Part shown: piece by piece, positions 1-5,089 of the stretch
Position numbering within the stretch: the stretch's first letter is position 1
Layout: each line of letters begins with the position of its first letter
NCBI GenBank assembly: GCA_030655795.1
Contig: JAUSPJ010000270.1
Location: forward strand, 1-8,205
Origin: Fidelibacterota bacterium
Lineage (GTDB): Bacteria > Fidelibacterota > UBA2242
Direction of reading: 5' to 3'
DNA: 8,205 bases
Position numbers and translations under genes: made by a program
Notes under the pieces: model-generated
Told to the model about the DNA's origin: nothing
Databases searched by the model: none
What the model saw: the letters and a program-made list of their open reading frames with translations, nothing else

Positions 1-2
1 TA

Positions 3-362
3 GAATTTGAGACCGAGACCATCATGCAGAAAGACAGTCTGGATATGAATGAAAGCGATCGGCAATTAATTCTTGAAAAAATATCCGGGGCCCCGCACGA
101 GCAGATTGTCATTACTCATGGAACGGACACCATGATCGACACCGCCAAAACATTATCTGTCATTCAGGATAAAACAATCGTGCTGACCGGTTCCATGCAG
201 CCCGCGCGGTTTAAAAACAGCGACGCCGTATTTAATATCGGTTGTGCGATGGCAGCGGTTCAGGCCCTCCCCCATGGGGTCTATCTGACCATGAACGGCC
301 GGATATTCGATCCGTTTTCGACACGGAAAAATGTGGGAGAAAACCGCTTCGAGAAGATTTAA
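3..362 (+). CDS. Small single-domain L-asparaginase-like protein (5' end missing)
   Basis: The reading frame is open to the left edge, so the N-terminus lies outside the window; 119 residues are visible and the C-terminus is complete. The visible part matches the N-terminal (catalytic) domain of type I/II L-asparaginases: 'ITHGTDTMIDTA' is the second active-site motif (the HGTDT threonine and aspartate), followed by 'VLTGSMQPARF' and an 'SDA.FN' segment. The first motif, with the catalytic threonine of 'GGTI', would lie upstream. The protein ends soon after 'NGRIFDP', so it lacks the C-terminal domain of the roughly 330-residue enzymes and fits the stand-alone family of about 160-170 residues. 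Those proteins are annotated as asparaginases by homology; their true substrate is uncertain. An alternative reading is that it is a domain remnant, but the tidy stop and conserved motif argue for an intact gene. The gene converges on ade. No strong terminator follows directly. Confidence 0.85.
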   Translation, partial: EFETETIMQKDSLDMNESDRQLILEKISGAPHEQIVITHGTDTMIDTAKTLSVIQDKTIVLTGSMQPARFKNSDAVFNIGCAMAAVQALPHGVYLTMNGRIFDPFSTRKNVGENRFEKI

Positions 363-480
363 GCGGAATTATCAGCCACAGAGACACAGAGGGAATTTTG
401 GTATAAAACCTTCGGAAGCTTTCTATCTCTTAATTCCATAACAGATCGCCACATGCCCTGGGAAATTTCATGCTATTGGG

Positions 481-538
481 AAAAAACGTGGGCGCTCCCG
501 ATGGTCACTTACGGTGACTATTAAGAGCAAGGCCCACG
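481..538 (-). terminator. Nested stem-loop with U6 tract; distant intrinsic terminator candidate for ade
   Basis: Three nested complementary arms are visible: 487-493 with 532-538 (CGTGGGC/GCCCACG, 7 bp), 494-497 with 525-528 (GCTC/GAGC), and 504-508 with 514-518 (GTCAC/GTGAC) closing a 5-nt loop. Read on the minus strand, the long arm is followed immediately by six T's (481-486), the layout of a Rho-independent terminator for leftward transcription from ade. It is larger than usual, has an interior loop and a 3-nt bulge, and lies about 190 nt past the ade stop codon. It may therefore instead be a structured repeat or small RNA element. Confidence 0.45.
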
Positions 539-552
539 GCTGGTCGGGGCAA

Positions 553-580
553 TGAAGTAATCCGTTCAGACCATGTCGCT
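553..580 (+). repeat. Direct repeat copy A (pair with 661-688)
   Basis: 28 bases beginning TGAAGTAATCCGTT and continuing AGACCAT recur at 661-688 with about 3 mismatches, at an offset of 108 bases. The core GAAG(T/C)AATCCG resembles dispersed intergenic repeats of the form GTCATTGCGA...GAAGCAATC found in many bacterial genomes. Membership of a genome-wide family is inferred; only two copies are visible. Confidence 0.7.
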
Positions 581-589
581 TTTTCCAGG

Positions 590-631
590 CAGATCGCTTC
601 GTCATTCGCTATGCTCTTTCATCGCGATGAC
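590..631 (-). repeat. Inverted, diverged unit of the same repeat family
   Basis: Read on the minus strand, this segment starts GTCATCGCGATGA and ends GAAGCGATCT, the same beginning and end as the plus-strand unit at 645-671 (GTCATTACGA ... GAAGTAATCC). Its middle is longer. It lies between the two direct copies in opposite orientation, so the block forms an imperfect alternating array able to fold into hairpins. Confidence 0.5.
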
Positions 632-644
632 TGTCTTACTTTCC

Positions 645-688
645 GTCATTACGAACGCAGTGAAGTAATCCGTTTAGACCATTGCGCT
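645..688 (+). repeat. Repeat copy B with its full left end
   Basis: This copy shows the complete unit: GTCATTACGA at 645-654, GAAGTAATCC at 663-671, then the part shared with copy A up to 688. Copy A seems to lack the GTCATT end. The loss of one end and a reversed unit between the copies suggest several rounds of insertion or rearrangement. Confidence 0.6.
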
Positions 689-698
689 CTTCATGTAC

Positions 699-721
699 AA
701 GGTTTTCAACCTTCTGAAGGT
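699..721 (-). other. Two mutually exclusive short hairpins just after the ade stop
   Basis: AAGGTT (699-704) can pair with AACCTT (708-713), while ACCTT (709-713) can instead pair with AAGGT (717-721). Both share the middle arm, so only one forms at a time. They lie 9 bases beyond the ade stop codon, but no U-tract follows on either strand, so a terminator role is weak. They may simply be repeat-derived sequence. Confidence 0.3.
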
Positions 722-729
722 CGGTACAA

Positions 730-2442
730 TCACGCATCGGCAAACAGCGGTATAAAGTCAAATTTGGTCACATCCACCAGCCCTCTATCGGTCAATTTCA
801 ATTCCGGAATAACCGGCAATGACAGGAAGGACAAAGTCATAAACGGATTCTCCGGCTGACAACCCAGACGCCGGGCCGCTTTGTTTAAAATGTCGGTGGC
901 GTTCCGAACATCCAGTAACGGCTTGTCGCTCATCAAACCGGCAATCGGCAGCGCCAACGACGCCAGCGCTTTCCCGTTCTCCACAACCACTTGCCCGCCA
1001 TTCATGTTCCGGATTTCATTGATTGCAAAAAGCATGTCCTCGTCATTGGCGCCAATAACAATGATATTGTGGGAATCATGGGCAACGGTTGACGCGATCG
1101 CCCCGCTTTTCAATCCGATTCCCCGGGTAAAACCCAGCCCGATATTACCGCTGGCATGATGACGTTCCACAACAGCCATCTTCAAGACGTCTCGATCCGG
1201 ATCACTGACAACGAATCCATCGGCTATTTGACATTTCAATAACACTTTTTTAGTCAACAATTGATTTGGAACAATATCGATGACATTCATCATTTTTCCA
1301 GTCGCCCGCACGGACAAATCTGAAACCGATAAATCTTTTACCCGAATTGTCCGGGGTAATTCGGAAATCTGTGACTTATTGAATGATAATGTCCGACCAT
1401 TTTCCGCCACGAGACAGCCATTCTTAAAAACCATTTTTATCGAAAAATTGATGAAATTATCAAACAGAATCAGATCGGCATCATATCCGGGCGCGATGGC
1501 TCCCTTGGTTTTCAGTCCAAAGTGCCTGGCTGTATTCATCGACGCCATTTGCAGCGCGATTATCGGATCAATTCCAAAGGCAACAGCATCGCGAACCATG
1601 GAGTTGATATGTCCGAAATCCAGCAGAAAATCGGGATGACGGTCATCGGTGACAAATCCGCAATTCCGTGAGTTCAGCGGAGTCACAAGCGGCAGCAGGT
1701 CTTGCAGGTTGCGGGCCGCCGATCCCTCCCGGATCATCAGAAACATCCCTTTTTGCAGTTTTTCACGGGCCTCGTCAATGTTGGTGCTTTCGTGGTCTGA
1801 GCGAATGCCGGCAGAAATGTACGCCGATAAATCCTTATCACGCACCAGGGGAGCGTGGCCATCAATATTCTTTTTACCGGCCACCGCCAGCTTCTCAAGA
1901 ACAGCAGAATCACCAAACAGAACGCCCGGGAAATTCATCATTTCGCCAATTCCTAAAATCCGGGGATTATCAATCCATTTCCGCATATCCGCAGCGGTCA
2001 CAATCGCTCCGGCAGTTTCCAGATGTGTCGCCGGCACGCAGGAGGGCAGCATAAAATAGACATCCAGCGGCAATTCGGCGCTGACATCCAGCATGTACTG
2101 TAATCCGTCAATGCTCATCACATTCACAATTTCATGGGGATCGGCGATTACTGCAGTTGTGCCCATCGGAACCACCGCCCTGGCAAATTCTTCGGGACTC
2201 AGCATGGAACTTTCCAGATGAACATGCCCGTCGATCAATCCCGGAGCGAGAAACAATCCTGCACCATCAATCGTTACTTCAGCGTCATAATCACCAAATC
2301 CGACAATTTTACCGTTGAAGACCGCTACGCTAGTCCTGACAATTTCAGCGGATAACAGATTGACAAGCTGAACGTCTTTGAATAAGGTATCAACCGGGAT
2401 ATTTCCCCGGGCTGCCGATATAATTGTGTCAACGCTCATCAT
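730..2442 (-). CDS. ade: Adenine deaminase (adenine aminohydrolase)
   Basis: The enzyme deaminates adenine to hypoxanthine plus ammonia in cytosolic purine salvage (EC 3.5.4.2). At about 570 residues it has normal family length. From this start, visible amidohydrolase motifs are 'GLIDGHVHLESS' (HxH at about 73-75), 'IADPHEI' (about 100-105), 'GIGEMMNFPGV' (about 164-174), 'DGHAP' (about 194-198), 'SDHES' (about 215-219) and 'TDDRHPD' (about 265-271), then 'AIAPGYDADLILFD' leading into the C-terminal adenine-deaminase domain with 'HHASGNIG' and 'TVAHDSHN'. These are the metal- and substrate-binding positions expected of AdeC rather than a generic amidohydrolase. Two consecutive ATG codons (2442 and 2439) follow AAAGGGG at 2446-2452, 3 and 6 nt away; either could be the start. 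An upstream TTG at 2478 lies inside the terminator hairpin of the preceding operon and is unlikely. No clear -35/-10 pair was found between that terminator and the start. Confidence 0.96.
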   Translation of the reverse strand: MMSVDTIISAARGNIPVDTLFKDVQLVNLLSAEIVRTSVAVFNGKIVGFGDYDAEVTIDGAGLFLAPGLIDGHVHLESSMLSPEEFARAVVPMGTTAVIADPHEIVNVMSIDGLQYMLDVSAELPLDVYFMLPSCVPATHLETAGAIVTAADMRKWIDNPRILGIGEMMNFPGVLFGDSAVLEKLAVAGKKNIDGHAPLVRDKDLSAYISAGIRSDHESTNIDEAREKLQKGMFLMIREGSAARNLQDLLPLVTPLNSRNCGFVTDDRHPDFLLDFGHINSMVRDAVAFGIDPIIALQMASMNTARHFGLKTKGAIAPGYDADLILFDNFINFSIKMVFKNGCLVAENGRTLSFNKSQISELPRTIRVKDLSVSDLSVRATGKMMNVIDIVPNQLLTKKVLLKCQIADGFVVSDPDRDVLKMAVVERHHASGNIGLGFTRGIGLKSGAIASTVAHDSHNIIVIGANDEDMLFAINEIRNMNGGQVVVENGKALASLALPIAGLMSDKPLLDVRNATDILNKAARRLGCQPENPFMTLSFLSLPVIPELKLTDRGLVDVTKFDFIPLFADA

Positions 2443-2445
2443 TAT

Positions 2446-2452
2446 CCCCTTT
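2446..2452 (-). promoter_or_regulatory. Ribosome binding site of ade
   Basis: AAAGGGG on the minus strand, 3 nt before the first and 6 nt before the second of two adjacent ATG codons. It decides against the upstream TTG start; the second ATG (2439) has the more usual spacing. Confidence 0.65.
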
Positions 2453-2476
2453 GGCTTTGTCGCTCTGTAAAAAGAC

Positions 2477-2504
2477 AAAAAACACCCCGCCAGGAGGTGT
2501 TTTT
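2477..2504 (-). terminator. Rho-independent terminator of the AbrB/AbrB/Fic-like operon
   Basis: Arms 2478-2486 (AAAAACACC) and 2496-2504 (GGTGTTTTT) form a 9-bp stem with a 9-nt loop. On the minus strand the descending arm runs into six T's (2477-2482). It lies 38 bases past the stop codon of the Fic-like gene. The plus-strand reading also ends in a T-run, so it could work in both directions, although no plus-strand gene approaches it. It separates the small operon from ade. Confidence 0.8.
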
Positions 2505-2542
2505 ATTGAATGCATTCGTTTCGCTGATCTGAAGCCGAAATG

Positions 2543-2941
2543 CTAGCGGCAATTGTTTGAAAACCACAGAGAAATGTCCGAATTGCCCTGTTTCATTGTA
2601 TCCAGCAACACAACAAAATCGGCAAGCGTTTCGATATCAAATTCCAGCCGATAGTAATTCAGAGCCCAGATCAACATTAACAGGACAACCGACCGGTTTC
2701 TACCGATAAACGGCTCGCCGTCCACCATGTAATACACAAACCAGCCCAACTGTGAATACAGGTCCTTGCGGTTCGACAAACGCTCTCCCAAAAAACAGGT
2801 CAGTGAACCGCCGCCCGGTAATTCGACCACATTCTTCAGTGCTTCCAGATCGCGGACGCCATAGTCATCTTCAAACTTTTTGGCCAGCATCCAGTTAACA
2901 TAACACAGTAGTTTCAATTCTTTTTTCTGATCGTCAGTCAT
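2543..2941 (-). CDS. Degenerate Doc/Fic-fold protein, toxin-like partner of the AbrB pair
   Basis: This 132-residue protein has the size and motif order of Doc (death-on-curing) proteins. An N-terminal helix with 'KKFEDDYGVRDLEALKNVVE' (21-40) parallels the Doc 'FGG.PGVRD.G.LESAL' segment. 'YSQLGWFVYYMVDGEPF' (62-78) parallels 'YPTLEEKAA.LL..L...HPF', and 'SVVLLMLIWALNYYRLEF' (84-101) parallels the helix after the active-site loop. The Fic/Doc signature HxFx(D/N)xNKR reads E76-P-F-I-G-R-N-R-S84: the catalytic His is Glu, the acidic residue is Gly, and the phosphate-binding Lys-Arg pair is mostly changed; only Phe78 and Asn82 remain. It is therefore probably inactive as an AMP-transferase or kinase, or repurposed. 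The start is ATG 2941, with GGGAGG 5 nt upstream; an upstream ATG at 2965 would extend deep into the previous gene. The first 8 bp overlap the preceding AbrB gene, indicating translational coupling. The fold assignment rests on motif reading only. Confidence 0.6.
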   Translation of the reverse strand: MTDDQKKELKLLCYVNWMLAKKFEDDYGVRDLEALKNVVELPGGGSLTCFLGERLSNRKDLYSQLGWFVYYMVDGEPFIGRNRSVVLLMLIWALNYYRLEFDIETLADFVVLLDTMKQGNSDISLWFSNNCR

Positions 2942-3176
2942 CAATACCTCCCAGCACATCGGCATGCAGCATTAACTGCTCTTCAATGCCTCTGAGATGC
3001 TCTAGTTCGTAATCTTCCGGCAGGCTAACTTTGATTGTTTTCAAAGTGACTTCCTTACGATCGGCATTGACATCCAGATCAACTTCAGTACCAAAATCCC
3101 AGAACATCGCTTTGGTTACTTCCCTGGGAATTAACACACCGCGGCTGGATCCAACCCGAATAATTTTTCGTCGCAT
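2934..3176 (-). CDS. AbrB/MazE/SpoVT-family DNA-binding protein, second copy
   Basis: 80 residues. Residues 1-48 form a swapped-hairpin AbrB domain: 'MRRKIIRVGSSRGVLIPREV' followed by 'AMFWDFGTEVDLDVNADRKEVTL'. In this family the domain dimerises and binds operator DNA, often as the antitoxin of a toxin-antitoxin pair. The tail (about 52-80) is acidic and probably helical ('EDYELEHLRGIEEQL'), the part that in antitoxins usually binds the partner protein. It is a paralogue of the gene just upstream (shared MRRKI.RVG.S, P..V..AM.WDFG). ATG 3176 is preceded by GAGG (3182-3185) at 5 nt. The gap to the upstream stop is 7 bp, and its end overlaps the Fic-like start by 8 bp (ATGACTGA). It likely co-regulates this operon with the first copy. 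Confidence 0.88.
   Translation of the reverse strand: MRRKIIRVGSSRGVLIPREVTKAMFWDFGTEVDLDVNADRKEVTLKTIKVSLPEDYELEHLRGIEEQLMLHADVLGGIDD
2947..2952 (-). promoter_or_regulatory. Ribosome binding site of the Fic-like gene
   Basis: GGGAGG on the minus strand, 5 nt before ATG 2941. It lies inside the end of the upstream AbrB gene and decides the start against the ATG at 2965. Confidence 0.85.
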
Positions 3177-3181
3177 AATAA

Positions 3182-3185
3182 CCTC
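3182..3185 (-). promoter_or_regulatory. Ribosome binding site of the second AbrB gene
   Basis: GAGG 5 nt before ATG 3176. It shares two bases with the TGA stop of the first AbrB gene (3184-3186), so termination and re-initiation are probably linked. Confidence 0.7.
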
Positions 3186-3438
3186 AATCGCTTACTTCTT
3201 CAACCGGATCAATTTCCATCAGAACGTCTTTGTAATCTTCCAGAAATCCGTGAAAATCTTCAAGATAGGATTTTCTCTTTTGCTCCTCTTCCCGTGGATT
3301 CCGTAAAATTACTTTTTCGTTTTCTTCATCCAGAATCAGATCAATGGGGTCGCCAAAATCCCACTCCATCGCCCTAATTACATCTTTGGGTAATAAAATA
3401 CACAGGCTTGCGCCCACCCGTACAATTTTTCTTCTCAT
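3184..3438 (-). CDS. AbrB/MazE/SpoVT-family DNA-binding protein, first copy
   Basis: 84 residues. The AbrB domain occupies about 1-47: 'MRRKIVRVGASLCILLPKDV', then 'AMEWDFGDPIDLILDEENEKVIL'. The tail (about 48-84) is strongly charged, with a basic patch (EEEQKRK) then an acidic helix 'LEDFHGFLEDYKDVLMEID', comparable to the tail of the second copy (LEHLRGIEEQLMLHADVLGGID). In the DNA-contacting loop it has 'GASLC' where the second copy has the more usual 'GSSRG', so the two may differ in DNA affinity or form a heteromer. It is the first gene of the operon. ATG 3438 follows AAGGGG (3446-3451) at 7 nt, and the promoter region immediately upstream carries tandem repeats. Autorepression of the operon is inferred from family behaviour. 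Confidence 0.88.
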   Translation of the reverse strand: MRRKIVRVGASLCILLPKDVIRAMEWDFGDPIDLILDEENEKVILRNPREEEQKRKSYLEDFHGFLEDYKDVLMEIDPVEEVSD

Positions 3439-3473
3439 CTATAAGCCCCTTACAGTCTCTATAACTACACCTC

Positions 3474-3497
3474 AAAATAATTGTTAAAATAATTGTT
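3474..3497 (-). repeat. Perfect tandem 12-bp repeat, likely operator for the AbrB proteins
   Basis: AAAATAATTGTT occurs twice head-to-tail with no gap (3474-3485 and 3486-3497). The spacing is a little over one helical turn, which would place two protein dimers on nearly the same DNA face. The upstream copy contains the proposed -10 box. AbrB-type antitoxins commonly bind AT-rich repeats over their own promoter, so an autoregulatory operator is the natural reading; binding itself is inferred. Confidence 0.6.
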
Positions 3498-3514
3498 ATT
3501 ATATTAAAAATCAA
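3486..3514 (-). promoter_or_regulatory. Promoter of the AbrB/AbrB/Fic-like operon
   Basis: On the minus strand TTGATT (3509-3514) is separated by 17 bases from TATTTT (3486-3491), a plausible sigma-70-like -35/-10 pair. Transcription would start near 3478-3480, leaving a leader of about 40 nt before ATG 3438. The -10 lies in one copy of the 12-bp repeat. A weaker alternative -10, TATAGA, sits nearer the gene. The region is so AT-rich that chance matches are easy. Confidence 0.45.
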
Positions 3515-3756
3515 GTCCTGTTTAAAAAAAATTACACCATTTGATCTATACAGATATAAAAAATTATACGAGATAATATTATCGAAAACCATAAGATACT
3601 GTTTATTAAACATATAGAATGTAATAGGGCTTTCTTTTACGAGGTAGTTCACCAAATAATTCGGGGATTATATCAAATGAAAAAGCCCGAAATATTAATA
3701 GTCTATTATTAAATGAGATGTAAACGTGTATAATCGCTTGCCAGACCGGTCCTATT

Positions 3757-5085
3757 TCATTCGATTTTCCGATACCGGTTCGGCCAGAGTTTACTCAGGC
3801 GCTCGCGGATAAATTTTTCCGTACCGAAGTTTTTCGGCTGGTAAAAACCCGGCGCCGGCATCCCTTCCGGTAAATAGTGCTCCTCAATAAAGGCGTCCGG
3901 AAAATCATGGGGATACTGGTAGGCCTTTCCATAGTCCAGAGATTTCATCAGTTTGGTTGGAGCATTTCTCAGATGCAGGGGAACTACGGGAAGTTCACCT
4001 TCCTTTACTGCTGCCTGGGCTTTGCGCAGAGACAGATAGGAGGCGTTACTCTTCGGCGATGCTGCAAGATAATTGGTAACCTGCGCCAGGACGATCGCGG
4101 CTTCGGGCATTCCGATGGCATGCACCGCCTGAAAGCCCGACGTTGCTACAGACAATGCCAATGGACTGGCATTACCAATATCCTCACTGGCGAGAATAAT
4201 CAGGCGTCGGGCCACAAAAAGCGGGTCTTCTCCGTTTTCCAGCATCACAGCCAGCCAGTAAACCGCCGCATCGGGATCGCTGCCCCGGACGCTTTTGATA
4301 AACGCCGAAATTACATCGTAATGATAATCACCCTTTTTATCATATAATAAATTCCGCTGCTGCAGCGCCTCCCGGGCAAGAGCCAGGTCAATATGTACCC
4401 GCGTTGTCGTATCCGTATGAGTTAATTGCAGGCAAATCTCAATGGCATTCAGCAATTTCCGGGCATCGCCGTTTACCGTATGAATCAGCAGTTGTCTGGC
4501 ATCGGAATCGAGGGCGATATCCATTTTTTGCAGGACAATGTCATTGTCCATTGCCTGGGACAATATCGTCTCCAGATTCTCATTGCTCAGGTTCGTCAGT
4601 TTCAACACCCGGCAGCGGGATAAAAGCGGTGCGATCACTTCAAAAGACGGGTTTTCCGTCGTTGCTCCAACCAATATCAATGACCCATTCTCAACGGCAT
4701 GTAACAGGGCGTCCTGCTGGGCTTTGTTAAAGCGGTGAATCTCATCAATGAATAAAATGGTTTTTTTACCCTGACGACGATTCAAATCCGCCTGGTCGAT
4801 AATTTTGCGAACATCTTTCACACCCGCCGAGACTGCGCTGATCTGAAAGAATTTTGCATTGATTTGCCTTGAGATAATCCTGGCCAGCGTGGTTTTTCCG
4901 GAACCCGGCGGACCCCACAATACCATTGAGAATATACCTTTGGCCGCCAATGCTTTTTGCAATATTTTCCCCTCGCTGGTCAGATGTTCCTGACCGACAA
5001 AATCCTCAATGACGGTCGGCCGCATCCGTTCCGCTAAAGGCGGTAAAAGAGCCTGCTTATCGGTTTGTTTATCAAACAGTTCCAT
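3757..5085 (-). CDS. rarA: Replication-associated recombination protein A (AAA+ ATPase RarA/MgsA)
   Basis: 442 residues, close to the usual length of about 440-450. RarA (bacterial WRNIP1/Mgs1 relative) is a clamp-loader-like AAA+ ATPase that acts at stalled replication forks and single-strand gaps. The N-terminal 'LAERMRPTVIEDFVGQEHL' (17-35) is followed by Walker A 'GPPGSGKTT' (58-66), Walker B 'ILFIDEIHRF' (110-119), sensor 1 'GATTENPSFEV' (140-150) and a likely arginine finger in 'LLSRCRV' (154-160). The C-terminal half contains the characteristic 'SAFIKS.RGSDPDAA.YWLA.ML..GEDP..ARRL...ASED.G.A' region and the 'YQYPHDFPDAF' segment that separates RarA from RuvB or clamp-loader subunits. 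ATG 5085 lies 4 bp after the stop of the RNase-like gene. No Shine-Dalgarno sequence is visible before it, so translation is probably coupled to the upstream gene. Confidence 0.97.
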   Translation of the reverse strand: MELFDKQTDKQALLPPLAERMRPTVIEDFVGQEHLTSEGKILQKALAAKGIFSMVLWGPPGSGKTTLARIISRQINAKFFQISAVSAGVKDVRKIIDQADLNRRQGKKTILFIDEIHRFNKAQQDALLHAVENGSLILVGATTENPSFEVIAPLLSRCRVLKLTNLSNENLETILSQAMDNDIVLQKMDIALDSDARQLLIHTVNGDARKLLNAIEICLQLTHTDTTTRVHIDLALAREALQQRNLLYDKKGDYHYDVISAFIKSVRGSDPDAAVYWLAVMLENGEDPLFVARRLIILASEDIGNASPLALSVATSGFQAVHAIGMPEAAIVLAQVTNYLAASPKSNASYLSLRKAQAAVKEGELPVVPLHLRNAPTKLMKSLDYGKAYQYPHDFPDAFIEEHYLPEGMPAPGFYQPKNFGTEKFIRERLSKLWPNRYRKIE

Positions 5086-5089
5086 AATT

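Larger units (their letters stand above)
363..729. other. Gene-free convergent intergenic region rich in repeats and stem-loops
   Basis: No credible coding region is seen in these 367 bases. The contents are: a short motif 'GCCACAGAGACACAGAGGG' at 375-393, reminiscent of degenerate dispersed intergenic repeats; a nested stem-loop with a flanking A6/U6 tract at 481-538; a mosaic of direct and inverted repeat units at 553-688; and two overlapping small hairpins at 699-721. The only open frame here (611-859 on the plus strand) runs into the antisense of ade and has no family resemblance or ribosome binding site. The region separates two converging genes, where terminators and inserted repeats are expected. 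Confidence 0.7.
3439..3756. other. AT-rich intergenic region between rarA and the AbrB operon
   Basis: These 318 bases hold no supported gene. G+C over 3481-3720 is about 24% by hand count, far below the neighbouring genes. Besides the operon promoter and tandem repeat it contains a perfect 12-bp palindrome GATAATATTATC (3572-3583) and a 6-1-6 inverted repeat TAATAG.CTATTA (3696-3708), both possible protein-binding sites. No convincing terminator for rarA is visible: the ACCGGT pair at 3745-3750 and 3774-3779 has no U-tract. The 93-codon frame at 3374-3655 looks like AT-rich chance. Confidence 0.6.

Noticed and set aside
611..859. 82-codon plus-strand open frame after the asparaginase-like gene
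   Set aside because: It consists of repeat sequence followed by antisense of the ade 3' end; no ribosome binding site or family resemblance.
2440..2478. Upstream TTG start for ade
   Set aside because: It sits within the terminator hairpin of the preceding operon, adds residues not expected at the family N-terminus, and the ATG pair at 2442/2439 has AAAGGGG in front.
2443..2542. Purine riboswitch ahead of ade
   Set aside because: The space holds only a simple 9-bp terminator hairpin and short unstructured flanks; the conserved three-way junction of purine riboswitches is not visible.
3374..3655. 93-codon minus-strand open frame over the AT-rich region
   Set aside because: It overlaps the start of the first AbrB gene in another frame, its composition is that of random AT-rich DNA (Ile, Asn, Tyr, Phe), and it covers the promoter and tandem repeat.
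3745..3779. ACCGGT pair as terminator of rarA
   Set aside because: The arms can pair, but one lies inside the rarA coding end, the loop is 23 nt and no U-tract follows.
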